Assembly: GCF_902833645.1 (NCBI RefSeq)
Contig: NZ_CADFGE010000001.1
Location: 1-64,000 of the forward strand
Reading direction: 5' to 3'
DNA length: 64,000 nucleotides
From: Paraburkholderia fungorum
Lineage (GTDB): Bacteria; Pseudomonadota; Gammaproteobacteria; Burkholderiales; Burkholderiaceae
Shown: piece after piece, positions 9,201 through 18,349 of the stretch
How the letters are laid out: each line of letters opens with the position of its first letter
Numbering within the stretch: position 1 is the stretch's first letter
Notes under the pieces: generated by a model
The model's database searches: none
The model's input: only the letters and a program-made list of their open reading frames with translations
Told to the model about the DNA's origin: nothing
Position numbers and translations under genes: made by a program

Positions 9201-11009
9201 GACCGCTTCCTTCGGCTGCGAGAACGACTTGGCCGTCGACAAGCGATAAGGCGTCGCGCCGCGCGCGATCAGCACTTCACGCGTGACACGCACTTTATAG
9301 GCCGCACCGTCCTGTGCAAACAGCGTCAACGCATAACGGCTTGGTTCTTTGGCGGCGGGCAGCGTGAGGCTCGCGTTGCCGTCGCTATCGGTCGTGAGTT
9401 CCTGCTGTTCCAGCTTGACTGGGAACAATCCGGCATAGCGCAGTTCACCGTCGACGATCGTCACTTTCTGCGCCCGCAGCGTGACGGACACCTTGCTGTC
9501 GCGCACGGGTTTGCCGTCCGGATAGCGCAACTGGATCTTGCCCTTCAGTTGCTCGCCCGTCGCATAGTCGGCTTTCTCCATCGACAGGTTGACGTCGAAA
9601 TGCGGCTTCACATATTCGGCGACGCGAAATGCGCTGCCGTAGACATCGCCGTTGTAGTCGAAGCGCAGCGTATAGCCGCCCGCGGTGGCGTCGGCGGGCA
9701 GCGTGAAGGACACGTCCGCCCCCGTGTCGGAAGCAAAATGCGTCTTGCTGCTGGCCACCGGCGAACCGTTCGGGTCGAGCACGTCGAGCTTGATATCGGC
9801 CTCGGCAGGCGCGGTGGATTGCGTTGCGTTCTGGAACGTGCGGCCGATGAACTTCACATGCACCGCGTCGCCCGGCCGGTACATCGGGCGGTCGGTCACT
9901 GCGTAGATCTTGGTGTTGTAGATCTCGCTGTCGTAATAGAAATTCTCCGAGACGAACACGCCGCCTTGCGGATCAGTGCCGAGCACGTAGCTGCGCTCGG
10001 GGCTCACGTGTTGCAGCATTAGCGCGCCGTCGTTACCGGTCGCGCCGCTTTGCAGCACGCCGACGCCATCGGTCCAGCTCACGTCGGTGTTCGGCACCGG
10101 CTTGCCGTTATCTCGCCGTGCGGTCCAAACTAGCATGCCGCTCGACGCCGCTTTTACGACCGCGACCGTGTCCGACACGAACAGCAAGGTATGCGCGCGA
10201 TAGTTGCCGATCACCGCCTCGACGATGTAAAGCCCAGGCGGCAGCTTGCCGACCGGAATCATTACGTTGCCCGAACTTGCTTCAATAAAGTTACTGCTGC
10301 TGCCCTCGAGATTGACGCCCTTCGGCGGCTCGATCACCTTCGCGTCCCAGATCGGATAGCGAAAGCGCGCGACCATGTCATAGCCTTTCAGCGGCGCGAA
10401 CTGCGAGTTCTGACGGAATTGTGTCTGCTTGCCGGTCTGCTCACCGAGCTTGAATTGCGGCTCGGCCTGGGTCGCCTTGCTGCGTGTCGCGAACGAGAGC
10501 ACGCGCTGCCAGGCGCGGCGTGCTTCGGTGAACCAGCGGTCCCACAGGTAAGCCAGCGTATTCGCCAGACCTTCACCCTGATAATTCGGCACGACGTTCA
10601 GACGATGCAGATTCTTCTGCGCCTTCAGAAAGTCCAACGGCTTCGGCACGCGATATACGACGATGTCCGCGCCGCCGTACGCCTGCAATGCGTCCTTAAA
10701 CTCGCGGCCGGGCGCCTCAAGCCGCACCTGTGCCAACTGATCGCTGCCGAAGCTCGCATCCGAGAGCAGGAAGAACGGTTGTCCATCGACCTTCTGCGAG
10801 GCGAAGTTGCTTGGCGGCGCTGTTTGCAGCGTCGGATTCGCGGCGATATTGGTATCGGCGGCAGTGCTCGAAGCATCGTCGTCGGCATGGGCCGCCGGTG
10901 CGATGACAAGTGTCATGGCCGCAAAAAGCGCGACCAGCGCCACGCCCGCGCGACGTTGTAAGTTGCCGAGCCAGGCGCGCGACGCAGTGACGGATTGCAT
11001 TCGGGTCAT
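6225..11009 (-). CDS. yfaS: Periplasmic alpha-2-macroglobulin family protein (YfaS/MagD type)
   Basis: A 1594-aa protease-trap family protein. The start is set at 11009 because that ATG forms an ATGA overlap with the yfaT stop; a longer frame reaching 11087 would run deep into yfaT. The signal peptide covers residues about 21-43 (ending AHA), with no lipobox, so a soluble periplasmic protein is expected. It contains beta-sandwich (MG) domains, an A2M-family block ([23 protein letters not shown]), and [12 protein letters not shown], in which Cys1103-Ala-Glu-Gln1106 matches the CxEQ thioester motif of macroglobulins. Family members trap proteases that cleave a bait region. The P. aeruginosa homologue MagD works in a complex with products of its own operon, which supports joint action with the neighbours here. 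Confidence 0.95.
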   Translation of the reverse strand: MTRMQSVTASRAWLGNLQRRAGVALVALFAAMTLVIAPAAHADDDASSTAADTNIAANPTLQTAPPSNFASQKVDGQPFFLLSDASFGSDQLAQVRLEAPGREFKDALQAYGGADIVVYRVPKPLDFLKAQKNLHRLNVVPNYQGEGLANTLAYLWDRWFTEARRAWQRVLSFATRSKATQAEPQFKLGEQTGKQTQFRQNSQFAPLKGYDMVARFRYPIWDAKVIEPPKGVNLEGSSSNFIEASSGNVMIPVGKLPPGLYIVEAVIGNYRAHTLLFVSDTVAVVKAASSGMLVWTARRDNGKPVPNTDVSWTDGVGVLQSGATGNDGALMLQHVSPERSYVLGTDPQGGVFVSENFYYDSEIYNTKIYAVTDRPMYRPGDAVHVKFIGRTFQNATQSTAPAEADIKLDVLDPNGSPVASSKTHFASDTGADVSFTLPADATAGGYTLRFDYNGDVYGSAFRVAEYVKPHFDVNLSMEKADYATGEQLKGKIQLRYPDGKPVRDSKVSVTLRAQKVTIVDGELRYAGLFPVKLEQQELTTDSDGNASLTLPAAKEPSRYALTLFAQDGAAYKVRVTREVLIARGATPYRLSTAKSFSQPKEAVNFDLQALGTIDPASHAPAKWEWRRLESQTHGEGALKGATAGGKLSFPVQFDEPGSYTLSVKDDTGNLLAATSHWVAGDGLKAIPGSVEIVFDRDKYRIGDTAEALITFPMPVNDALLTLERDNVEHRALLTAGGDWLQLQRVAPSQWKARIKVGEEFAPNMTFSVLYVYAGEYVFQNAGIVVAQPQIELNVKSDKPVYGPGDTVTLNFDSTLNGKPEAANLTVSVVDEMVYVLQPEIAPNIVDFFYHPRRNNVRTSSSLSFITYDLARSPLKGAPGGPQRANYNERGVKVLERPRRDDQDTAAWEGTLKTDANGHATMTFRMPDSLARWRVTVRAAAPDGMVGQRTAYVRSDKALYLKWSGPSHFRVNDQPAIDMIAFNQTDADVDAEWVVNGGGLSLNQKVTLKRGANYLRLPTGALKAGLVDASLRRAGKDVDRLQTTIVLDASGWLDLHQNAVALDGSNKPLNLPPDAQDVSVRFIGSAASQFARVADDLINYPYGCAEQTSSRLIPLALAHDAIGRGDNASSTQGLEALLRNQRQRLAMLAGVGGTFGWWGDTTGGSALITAYAYYADWLASRSLGITLPADNWQHAMDVYRDAGAKEPLLHRALALWFMQQMGLPVATPVSGVAADLTSDAAANGKAPSANVTYGASDSIVFAQPDTPRGKQMATLLIANLARGSNAQLPDGFEAAASAARTALANDPAPLVQSLLYMTGGDGGAAIDASALLAKSSADYPTLDRALTLLWVRKALGGDTAPASLPSLQGAGWTRAVTSTGTPLWKWNGAALPTTLDAGGARTDVNALVSFRSHTSEDSRLNITVERRFYKLEPLDVKVDPKKGDAASQMGRSAFTARLVKSGDAIDSNALYVDEVTLTPRSGNAYHYGLLDVPLPPGGDVEATSWGVSIDGLPGAKDGASGPQPFARAASYEMGELAYHQPVPLLDRPVTLRQLVRFALPGTFALPPARYFRMYQPDAKAFEGGKSDRVTSLRIQ
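7692..7703 (-). other. CxEQ thioester motif in yfaS
   Basis: Codons TGC GCC GAG CAG (minus strand) encode Cys-Ala-Glu-Gln inside [12 protein letters not shown]. In alpha-2-macroglobulins and complement C3 the Cys and Gln of this motif form an internal thioester that couples covalently to targets. The motif and its flanks are complete. Confidence 0.8.
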
Positions 11010-11800
11010 GGTGTCAGAAAGTCCAAACGAAACACGCCAACGAAATTCGGATTGCCGTCGAGCGGCTGCCAGCGGGAATCTTTCCATTGCATCAGGTCGG
11101 AGACGGCCACGGCGCGCAGACCGGTATCGGTCGGCGTAACGGTGCCTGTGTGATAAGCGATGTAGCGATCCAACCAGATCATCAGATGCTGGTCGTCGCC
11201 CTGGTCGAAGAACAGCAGGTCGCCGGGCAGCGCCTGATTCACGTCCTTCGAAACAAACCGGCTATTGCGTTGAATCAGCGCGATTGCCGACGCGTACGCG
11301 CCGGTGGAACCGTCGACCCGGGTCCAGCGATTGGCGATTGTGCGTTGCGATGCGGACAGTTGCAGTTCGGGCGGCATGCTGCTGGCGTCCGCGAGACTGG
11401 TCATGCCGTTGGCGCGCAGCCATTTACTGTCATGCGGCTTGAGTGTTTCGCCGACGGCAAACCGCACCAGCCCCGCGCAATCGCGTTGAGTCCAGCGCGG
11501 CGTGGGACCGCGGCGCATTTGCTGGTCGACGATACGCGTGAACCAGGCGCGAAACGCGGCGGATTGCTGCGGCGAAAGCGCGTCGGGGTCGGGCGACGCG
11601 GTGCTGCTGGCGAGAGCGGTTGCATAGGGCGAAAGGCTCGCCATGACGAGCGCCGACGCCACGCGTGCGAGCCACGCACGGCGCGCGGCGGCCCGCGAGC
11701 CGTGCACGTGCACGTGCGCGATTGCATGCGCGGCAGGCGCTTGCGCCACTACGCACGCATCCGTCGCGGATGCCACGTCACCGACGTGAAGGCGGCGCAT
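11006..11800 (-). CDS. yfaT: YfaT-like protein (DUF1175) with NlpC/P60-like Cys-His-His pattern
   Basis: A 264-aa protein. A hydrophobic export signal follows an Arg-containing stretch (residues about 35-65, [23 protein letters not shown]). The mature part carries RDCAGLVRF (Cys108), [19 protein letters not shown] (His205) and YHTGT (His217). This order, and the 12-residue spacing of the two histidines, is the layout of NlpC/P60 papain-like hydrolases (DCSGL, GDLxFF...HVGIY, then H). The formal family name is DUF1175 with no assigned activity, so a peptidase or amidase role is inferred. Its ATG directly follows the yfaA stop, and its TGA overlaps the yfaS start (ATGA). The long N terminus leaves the exact start slightly uncertain. 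Confidence 0.86.
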   Translation of the reverse strand: MRRLHVGDVASATDACVVAQAPAAHAIAHVHVHGSRAAARRAWLARVASALVMASLSPYATALASSTASPDPDALSPQQSAAFRAWFTRIVDQQMRRGPTPRWTQRDCAGLVRFAVGETLKPHDSKWLRANGMTSLADASSMPPELQLSASQRTIANRWTRVDGSTGAYASAIALIQRNSRFVSKDVNQALPGDLLFFDQGDDQHLMIWLDRYIAYHTGTVTPTDTGLRAVAVSDLMQWKDSRWQPLDGNPNFVGVFRLDFLTP

Positions 11801-13591
11801 TCAATCGCCCTCAGTGCCGGGTTGATCAGCAGGCGCATCAGCCGCACCGGCATCAGCAGCACCACCCGCACCCGCCTGCGCGCGATCGAACCACCACTCA
11901 ACCGGAACCCAGCCCGTCGAACCCGGCAGGTTCTGCGGCAGCGTCAACGAAACCGGCGGGTAGTGAGCGAGCGCATGCAGCTTCGGCACGAGATGCGTGC
12001 GCGATGCATTGCGGAACACCGCCTCCTGATCCGCCGGCAGCGCCGCGCCCGTTTCGCGCTCGATCAACGCGGCCGCGGACGAAGGCGTCAGCGTCAGAAT
12101 CGTGCGCGGCAGACGTTGCGGCGCGAGCGTGTCCGCGAGCGCCGGATAGCGCTTGTCGAGCACGGCGAGCGTGTCGTCGACCAGACGTGAATCGGGGGAG
12201 AAGATCAGGTAACCGTGCGCCAAAGCGAGTGTCACCGGGAAATAACGCTCCGCCGACAATTGCGATGCGAACGACGCCTTGCTGGACAAAGCCGTACCCG
12301 AGCGCGCACTGACCGGCCGTTGCCAGACCGTGACGCCCGCGCCCTGGTCGTGCTGCGTGACCGGCAAGCGGCGATAGCCCGAACCGGCGTCACCGGATTG
12401 GGCAGCCTTCGCCTCGTATGCGCCGATCACGTCGCCAAAGGTCTTGCCGAGCGACGCCTTCAGCGCGGCGCTGCTCGCCACGTCCTGTGTCTTCACGCGC
12501 GCGACGAACACCGGTGAGACCAGCGCGGACTTCGCGTACCAGCAGATGGCCGCGGGACCGGTGAGCTGATCGCCGATCGCGGCAGCGCCCTGCGCGCCGA
12601 CGTCGGCCACCTTGCCCAACAGGCCCGAAGCCTCTTTCCAGTCGGCCGGCAAGCTCGTGCACGCCGCCGGATTAGCCGGCAACGCGCGCCACAAGTCGGC
12701 GCTATTCCACTCCTGGGGCAACTTGCCCGGCTCGATCAGCGCGGAAGTCTGCCAGTTCGCCGCGGCATTGCCGTTGGTCGAGAAATCGAAACGCAGCGCG
12801 TCAATGCCGGAGAAAAACGCCTGATAGCCAAACGACAAATAATTCGCCGACACCACCAGTCGGTGCCCCTTCGGCGCGTCGCCGGAGGCGTCGAGTCGAT
12901 AGGCGCTCGCCGCATCGTCGCGGCCGGACGAAAGCATCTCTGACACAGCATCCGCCCGCTCGCCCAGCAAGCCGCCTTTCGGGTCGAGCAGCACGCCGGG
13001 GGCGGATATCACCACGAGGCGGTCGTCTTTCGTTGCGAAGAGAATCGTGCGGCCCACCGCCAGCTTCAACGCGTAGACCGGCACGTCACCGGAAAGCCTG
13101 GCCACCTGACTCAACTGCGAATCGCTCGCGGCAACATTGCCGAACCCTTGCACCAGCTTCGCCAGACCATTGCGGCGTATCGACATCACCCAGTAACCGA
13201 GGCGGCCGTCCGGCGAGCGCCATAGCAGCACGTGCGCCGGTTCGTCGAATACGCGGCGGATCAGTTCATCACGCCAGTCCAGTTGATGTTCGAATGCGAG
13301 CCGCCGCAGCGCGCCCTCCGTGGACAGCCGCGTGTCATTCGATTCGTAATAGTCGACGAAGTCCTGGGTCAGCACGTCGTGCAACAGCGGCACCCGCAGA
13401 ATGTCGCGCGGCAAACGCGAGAGCGCTTCGCTGTCGATCACCGCATCCGGGTGATGAATATCGAGCACGATTTCGCTGTTCTCGGCGACTTTACGATGCG
13501 CGAATGGACGCCACACCGCCTGAATGACCACGCCGGCCACGACCAGAAGACCGGCTACCAGGATTGCAATCTTTTTACGCGACATCTTCAT
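11801..13591 (-). CDS. yfaA: YfaA-like membrane-anchored protein (DUF2138)
   Basis: First gene of the macroglobulin operon, 596 aa. One N-terminal membrane anchor (residues about 8-28, IAILVAGLLVVAGVVIQAVW) is followed by a large soluble domain presumably in the periplasm (DIHHPDAVIDSEALSRLPRDILRVPLL near the start is typical of the family) and a low-complexity Ala/Gly/Asp tail. The function is unknown. In E. coli and P. aeruginosa this gene heads the same cluster, so it may tether the macroglobulin complex to the inner membrane (inference). The start at 13591 and the Met two codons later are both possible; neither has a strong ribosome site. The stop abuts the yfaT ATG with no gap. Confidence 0.87.
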   Translation of the reverse strand: MKMSRKKIAILVAGLLVVAGVVIQAVWRPFAHRKVAENSEIVLDIHHPDAVIDSEALSRLPRDILRVPLLHDVLTQDFVDYYESNDTRLSTEGALRRLAFEHQLDWRDELIRRVFDEPAHVLLWRSPDGRLGYWVMSIRRNGLAKLVQGFGNVAASDSQLSQVARLSGDVPVYALKLAVGRTILFATKDDRLVVISAPGVLLDPKGGLLGERADAVSEMLSSGRDDAASAYRLDASGDAPKGHRLVVSANYLSFGYQAFFSGIDALRFDFSTNGNAAANWQTSALIEPGKLPQEWNSADLWRALPANPAACTSLPADWKEASGLLGKVADVGAQGAAAIGDQLTGPAAICWYAKSALVSPVFVARVKTQDVASSAALKASLGKTFGDVIGAYEAKAAQSGDAGSGYRRLPVTQHDQGAGVTVWQRPVSARSGTALSSKASFASQLSAERYFPVTLALAHGYLIFSPDSRLVDDTLAVLDKRYPALADTLAPQRLPRTILTLTPSSAAALIERETGAALPADQEAVFRNASRTHLVPKLHALAHYPPVSLTLPQNLPGSTGWVPVEWWFDRAQAGAGGAADAGAADAPADQPGTEGD

Positions 13592-13633
13592 CTGATTTTT
13601 TCTGGTTCGATGCGACGGTATTAACGTGGACGC

Positions 13634-13651
13634 CGATGAATTAATTCATCG
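13634..13651. promoter_or_regulatory. 18-bp perfect palindrome upstream of the macroglobulin operon
   Basis: CGATGAATTAATTCATCG is perfectly self-complementary and lies 43 bases before the yfaA start, in an AT-rich pocket. A second, weaker dyad (AACGAT...ATCGTT) lies at about 13671-13696. An operator for a dimeric regulator is the simplest reading; I cannot name the regulator. Confidence 0.5.
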
Positions 13652-13975
13652 AAATCATTCGCCGAAGGCCAACGATGATAACCGATATTTATCGTTAAAA
13701 ACCAGTGTCACGCTCCATTTAACAATCAGCCATGTTTCAGGAGTTTGACGGAAATACGGAGCCGGCGGGATTAACCCATTAGAAGACGCATCGCAATCGA
13801 AACAATCGTTTGAGTTAAAACGGCATGCAAAGAAGCTAACGGCGTACAACGGCCGCAGCACATCGACCTGCGGCCTTGAGCGGGGGCAGCGGGAGGCGTC
13901 CGGTCGCGCGTGACATAAGGCTGCTTTACCGGATCGACCGGTCTATGCTAAATCGCGAATATTTAGCGTCGACAT

Positions 13976-14011
13976 AAAAAACCCGGCTGAGCATCGCGTG
14001 CTCGCCGGGTT
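13976..14011 (-). terminator. Intrinsic terminator after the aminotransferase gene
   Basis: On the minus strand AACCCGGC (from 14011) pairs with GCCGGGTT (to 13980), with a further GAGCA/TGCTC inner stem, followed by a T-run (13976-13980). A strong Rho-independent terminator 70 bases after the aminotransferase stop. Confidence 0.85.
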
Positions 14012-14080
14012 ATTTCAGGCATTGTGCTTACTGCTTTTCAACCAATACCGCGTTAGTCGCGTTAGTCGCCTTAGCCGTCA

Positions 14081-15277
14081 TCAAACGAGTGCGAGCGCCT
14101 GCTTCATTCTCTGCACGCCGGTTTCGATTTCGGCGATGCCGGGCGCGGCAAATGACAGGCGCAGTGCCGCCAGATCGATATTGTCTTTATAGAAGGCAAC
14201 ACCCGGCACGAACATGACGTTGCGCTCGATACACGCCCGCAACGTGTCGGACGCATTCTGGCCACCCGTCAATCGCGCCCACACGAACATGCCGCCAGCG
14301 GGACGATGAAACGCGATCGCATCGCCTAGTTGCTGGTCGAGCGCATCGCACAGCGTGCGGCACTTCACGGCGTAGGCGTCGACGATCCGCGGCAAATGGC
14401 GCTCCAACGCGCCGCTGGCCAGGTATTCGGCGGCAATCGCCTGGGTCCACGGCGAGCTGCATAGATCGACGGTTTGCTTGGCGACCAGACAGCGGCGCAA
14501 GATTTCCGCATGCGCGACCATCCAGCCGACCCGCAAACCCGGTGCGACGATTTTGGAAAGACTCGAAAAATGCACAACCCAGTCGCGTGAACCCGGTACC
14601 TGATCGCTCAACGCCAGCAGCGACGGCAAAGCCGTGCCGCTGAAACGCAGGTCGCCATAGGGATCGTCTTCGACGATCAGGAAATGGTGACGCGCCGCCA
14701 GCTTCAACAACGCCATGCGACGCTCGAGCGACAACGTCGCGCCGGTTGGATTCGCAAAGGTCGGAACGGTGTAGAGCAGCTTCGGCGGCCGCGCCAATGT
14801 GCCCGCCTCGAGCACTTCGGCGAGCGCGGCGACATCGAGCCCGTCCTGATTGACCGGCACGGTTACCACGTCGGCCGCTTGCAGCTTCAACGCCTGCAAG
14901 GTCGCCGGATACGCCGGCTGTTCGACCAGCACCACGTCGCCCGGCGCCACCATCACGCGCAGCAACAAATCGAAGCCCTGCTGCGAACCGGTCGTGACCA
15001 GCAATTCCTGCGGCGTGCAAGGCGTACCGCGCCGCGTCATCAAATGGGCGAGTTGCTCCTTGAGGATGGCGAGGCCATCCGTCGGACCGTATTGCAGGCA
15101 CAGCGTAGGCTGCTGCGACGCACGCGCCGCGGCCGCATCGAGACCTTCGCGATCGAACAGTTCGCTCGCCGGATAACCGCCGGCAAACGAAATCATGCCG
15201 GGTTGCGCCAGATACTTGAACAACTCGCGGATAGGCGATCCGGTTGGCGCTTCGAATGCGGGATTGAAGGTGAACAT
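14081..15277 (-). CDS. PLP-dependent aminotransferase, 2-aminoadipate transaminase-like
   Basis: A fold-type I aminotransferase of 398 aa. Motifs: NPTGATLS (cofactor contact), VEDDPYGDLRF (Asp binding the pyridine nitrogen), SSLSKIVAPGLRVGW with Lys242 as the probable Schiff-base lysine, and the C-terminal LRLSFA substrate-carboxylate Arg. The N terminus (FAGGYPASELFD, LQYGPTDGLAILKEQLA) is that of the LysN/AAT-I group that transaminates 2-aminoadipate and related amino acids, without the GntR domain of MocR proteins. With the FAD oxidase and ALDH7 upstream it would complete conversion of pipecolate to 2-oxoadipate. Substrate is inferred from sub-family and context; the enzyme class is firm. 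Confidence 0.9.
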   Translation of the reverse strand: MFTFNPAFEAPTGSPIRELFKYLAQPGMISFAGGYPASELFDREGLDAAAARASQQPTLCLQYGPTDGLAILKEQLAHLMTRRGTPCTPQELLVTTGSQQGFDLLLRVMVAPGDVVLVEQPAYPATLQALKLQAADVVTVPVNQDGLDVAALAEVLEAGTLARPPKLLYTVPTFANPTGATLSLERRMALLKLAARHHFLIVEDDPYGDLRFSGTALPSLLALSDQVPGSRDWVVHFSSLSKIVAPGLRVGWMVAHAEILRRCLVAKQTVDLCSSPWTQAIAAEYLASGALERHLPRIVDAYAVKCRTLCDALDQQLGDAIAFHRPAGGMFVWARLTGGQNASDTLRACIERNVMFVPGVAFYKDNIDLAALRLSFAAPGIAEIETGVQRMKQALALV

Positions 15278-15411
15278 GGTGACGGGCCGTTTATCTTGTT
15301 TGAAGGAAGATCGGCGTCGATTGTGGGCATCGTCCGGGTGGGCGGCAAACGATATCTACGCACTACCTATTGCGTTTTTCGCATCACCTTGAACACTCTC
15401 GACCGTGCCCT

Positions 15412-16584
15412 TCAAACCACGTTCTTCTCCACGATCGGGCGGTTTTCGAGCACGCGAGCGAAGCTCAGCGAGCTCAGATCGAGTGTCGCGTAGCGGCCAT
15501 GCAGAATCAGTTCGCTAATGCCGCGGCCGGTTGCCGGGCCCTGCTGCAAGCCGTGCCCGCTAAAACCATTGGCAAAAATGCAGTTATCGACATCCGGATG
15601 GAAGCCGATGATCGCGTTCTGATCGAGTACGTTGTATTCGTAGTAGCCGGACCAGCAGTTCTGCACCCGCAGCGCTTCGAATTGCGGCACGCGATGCGCG
15701 AGCGTCGGCCAGATCACGTCGTCGAAGAGTGCGTGATCGACCTCATCGAGCGGCAAATCGTCGGGATCGTTATCTGCCGACGGTGACGTGCCGCAAATAA
15801 ACGAGGTGCCCTCGGGCCGGAAATACACGCCGCTTGGATCGATCAGCAAAGGACAATGGTCGAGCCGCGCGGGCGATGTGACATTGAAAATACTGCGGCG
15901 CCGCGCAAACACCGGAAGGTCGATGCCCGCCATCTGCGCGACTTTGCGCGACCATGCGCCCGCGGCATTTACGACGAAGTCGCAGGGGTAGGCCTCGCCA
16001 TCGGTGGTTTGAACCTGCGTGACATGCGGGCCGTCGCGATGCAGCGCGGCGACGTCGGCGGCGATATAGCGTGCGCCGAGCGCCTGCGCTTTCTTGCGCA
16101 GCGCCTGGACGAGGCCATAACCGTCGAACCAGCCCTCACCGCTTTCGCCGTAACAGCCGGCAACGAGGTCTTCGGTGTTGAGCCAGGGAAAGCGCGCTTG
16201 CAACGCGTCTTTAGCGAGCAGGCTGATATCGGCGCCTAAACTCGTTTGCAGCGCGTGATTCTCTCGCAGCGTCGCTTCGCCGGCGGCCGTGGCGAGAAAC
16301 AGATAGCCGCCTTCATGCAGATCGATCGACGGCTTCGCGCCGTCGATCTCGAGCCGCTCGCCGATCGAGCGCAGAAACTCGATGCCGAACAGCGACATCT
16401 GAATGGAAAGCGGCGTGGAGAACTGCTGGCGAATGGACGCCGCCGATAGTGCCGACGACGAACGCGCGTAAGTCGGATCGCGTTCGATCACCGTGACACT
16501 GACCGACGGATCGGCCAGCCGCAGAAAATACGCAATCGAACTGCCGATCACCCCACCGCCGACGATCACGACTTTGGAACTCAT
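15412..16584 (-). CDS. FAD-dependent amine oxidoreductase (DAO family), possible L-pipecolate oxidase
   Basis: 390 aa, with an N-terminal Rossmann dinucleotide site (VVIVGGGVIGSSIAYFL, residues 5-21), ER at the end of the second strand (TVIERD), a middle segment VVNAAGAW, and C-terminal GFHPDVDNCIFANGFSGHGLQQGPA typical of glycine/sarcosine-oxidase-like DAO enzymes. These flavoproteins oxidise secondary or primary amines of amino acids. It lies 31 bases downstream of the ALDH7 gene. In P. putida a pipecolate oxidase gene (amaA) neighbours the ALDH7 gene (amaB), so L-pipecolate oxidation to piperideine-6-carboxylate is my best guess. Sarcosine- or proline-type substrates are alternatives. Confidence 0.88.
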   Translation of the reverse strand: MSSKVVIVGGGVIGSSIAYFLRLADPSVSVTVIERDPTYARSSSALSAASIRQQFSTPLSIQMSLFGIEFLRSIGERLEIDGAKPSIDLHEGGYLFLATAAGEATLRENHALQTSLGADISLLAKDALQARFPWLNTEDLVAGCYGESGEGWFDGYGLVQALRKKAQALGARYIAADVAALHRDGPHVTQVQTTDGEAYPCDFVVNAAGAWSRKVAQMAGIDLPVFARRRSIFNVTSPARLDHCPLLIDPSGVYFRPEGTSFICGTSPSADNDPDDLPLDEVDHALFDDVIWPTLAHRVPQFEALRVQNCWSGYYEYNVLDQNAIIGFHPDVDNCIFANGFSGHGLQQGPATGRGISELILHGRYATLDLSSLSFARVLENRPIVEKNVV

Positions 16585-16615
16585 GTCTTACTCCACGAGT
16601 AGCGCAGCCGCGTTA

Positions 16616-18115
16616 TCAGCCGATATTGAAATCGATGCCCTGTGCGAGCGGCAACGCAGACGAATAGTTGACCGTGTTGGTCGCGCGGCGCATATACGCC
16701 TTCCACGCATCCGAACCCGACTCGCGACCGCCGCCCGTTTCCTTTTCGCCACCGAACGCGCCGCCGATTTCCGCGCCGCTCGGGCCGATGTTCACGTTCG
16801 CGATACCGCAGTCGCTGCCCGAGTCGGACAGGAAGCGTTCGGCTTCGCGCAGATCGGTCGTGAACACGCACGACGACAATCCGTGCACCGCCGCATTGTT
16901 CGCTTCGACCGCATCGGCGAAATCCGAATAGCGCAGCACGTAGAGAATCGGGGCGAAGGTTTCCTTGAGCACCACCGCCGTTTGCGAGGGCATTTCGACG
17001 ATGGCCGGACGCACGTAGTAACCGCCTTCATAGCCCTTCACCTCGACGCGCTCGCCGCCAAACACCTTGCCGCCTTCGACCGTGGCCTGCTGCAGCGCTT
17101 CCTGCATGCGAGCGTACGATTGCTTGTCGATCAGCGGCCCCATCAGCGTGCCCTTTTCGAGCGGGTTGCCGATCGGCACCTTGCTGTACAACTGCTTCAG
17201 ACGCTCGATGGTTTTGTCGTACACGCTCTCATGCACGAACAGGCGCCGCAGCGACGTGCAACGCTGCCCCGCCGTACCGACTGCCGAAAACAGGATGCCA
17301 CGCATGGCGAGTTCGTGGTCCGCCGTTTGCGTGACGATACCCGCGTTGTTGCCACCGAGTTCGAGCAGCGAGCGGCCAAAGCGCTTCGCCACTTCGACAC
17401 CGACCGTGCGGCCCATTTCCGTGCTGCCCGTCGCGCTGACGATCGATGCGCGCGGGTCCGCCACCAGCTTCGCGCCCACGTCGCGGCCACCGTTGATCAG
17501 CGCGGTCAGGCCGGCCGGCGCATCGCCGAATTCCTTCAGTGCTTCGCTGAGAATCTGGTTGACGGCGAGCGCGGTCAACGGCGTCTTTTCCGACGGCTTC
17601 CAGATCACTGCGTTGCCGCACACCAGCGCCAGCGCCGCATTCCACGACCATACCGCCGCCGGGAAGTTGAACGCCGAGATAACGACGCATGTGCCCATTG
17701 GATGCCACGTCTCGGCCATGCGATGGCCCGGGCGTTCCGAGGCGATCGTCAGACCGTACAACTGGCGCGACAGGCCGACCGCGAAGTCGCAGATGTCGAT
17801 CATTTCCTGCACCTCGCCCAAGCCTTCCTGCAGGATCTTGCCGGTTTCGAGCGTGATGATGCTGCCGAGCGCCTGCTTCTTTTCACGCAGACGGTTGCCG
17901 AGCAAACGCACCAGCTCGCCGCGGCGCGGCGCCGGGACGTTGCGCCAGGCTGTGTAGGCCTCTTTCGCCTGGGCGAGGGCCGCGTCGACTTCCGCCACCG
18001 TATTGCTGGCCACACGGCCGATGAGTTCGCCGGTAATCGGCGAGTGAACCGCGATGTCGCCGGCTTGCGCCGCGTGGGCGATGCCTAGGTCGGCGAGGAT
18101 GGTGGAAGCGTCCAT
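16616..18115 (-). CDS. amaB: L-aminoadipate-semialdehyde (piperideine-6-carboxylate) dehydrogenase, ALDH7 family
   Basis: A 499-aa NAD(P)-dependent aldehyde dehydrogenase of the antiquitin (ALDH7A1) type. The catalytic Cys is Cys286 (GTAGQRCTSLRR) and the general base Glu252 (LLELGGNNAGI). The ISAFNFPAAVWSWN and WKPSEKTPLTA cofactor segments, and the C-terminal GGAFGGEKETGGGRESGSDAWKAYMRR, are diagnostic of ALDH7. It oxidises 2-aminoadipate semialdehyde to 2-aminoadipate in lysine catabolism. The start was moved to the Met at 18115 (MDASTILADLGI, the usual family N terminus); the frame upstream adds 18 unlike residues. First gene of the minus-strand lysine-type cluster. Confidence 0.92.
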   Translation of the reverse strand: MDASTILADLGIAHAAQAGDIAVHSPITGELIGRVASNTVAEVDAALAQAKEAYTAWRNVPAPRRGELVRLLGNRLREKKQALGSIITLETGKILQEGLGEVQEMIDICDFAVGLSRQLYGLTIASERPGHRMAETWHPMGTCVVISAFNFPAAVWSWNAALALVCGNAVIWKPSEKTPLTALAVNQILSEALKEFGDAPAGLTALINGGRDVGAKLVADPRASIVSATGSTEMGRTVGVEVAKRFGRSLLELGGNNAGIVTQTADHELAMRGILFSAVGTAGQRCTSLRRLFVHESVYDKTIERLKQLYSKVPIGNPLEKGTLMGPLIDKQSYARMQEALQQATVEGGKVFGGERVEVKGYEGGYYVRPAIVEMPSQTAVVLKETFAPILYVLRYSDFADAVEANNAAVHGLSSCVFTTDLREAERFLSDSGSDCGIANVNIGPSGAEIGGAFGGEKETGGGRESGSDAWKAYMRRATNTVNYSSALPLAQGIDFNIG

Positions 18116-18349
18116 GAGGATCCCTTTAATTTCCGATGCGAAACAAGAGTAAGTTCGGAAACTATACACGCGGGATTTTATGGCGGCAAGCGGATTTGCC
18201 CGGAGCGGCTTGTCCGGGCGTGTGAACGGGCTTTAAATGGCTGATCTTGGCCTATGAAGGCTGGCGGGCGCAGGCCCGATGGGGCGTGGTTACTGGTCGG
18301 CCGGCGGTGTGCCGGCGCCCAGCGATTCGTTTCTTATTGGAAATATCCT

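Larger units (their letters stand above)
13592..14080. other. Intergenic region between yfaA and the aminotransferase gene
   Basis: About 490 bases without a convincing gene. It holds the likely promoter and operator region of the yfa operon (AT-rich, 13592-13760) and, at its far end, the terminator of the aminotransferase gene. A 68-codon open frame at 13655-13861 has no recognisable features and I do not call it. Confidence 0.6.

Noticed and set aside
16493..18088. 531-codon open frame antisense to the ALDH7 gene
   Set aside because: A shadow of a strongly conserved dehydrogenase; its translation is His/Arg/Ala-rich with no domain.
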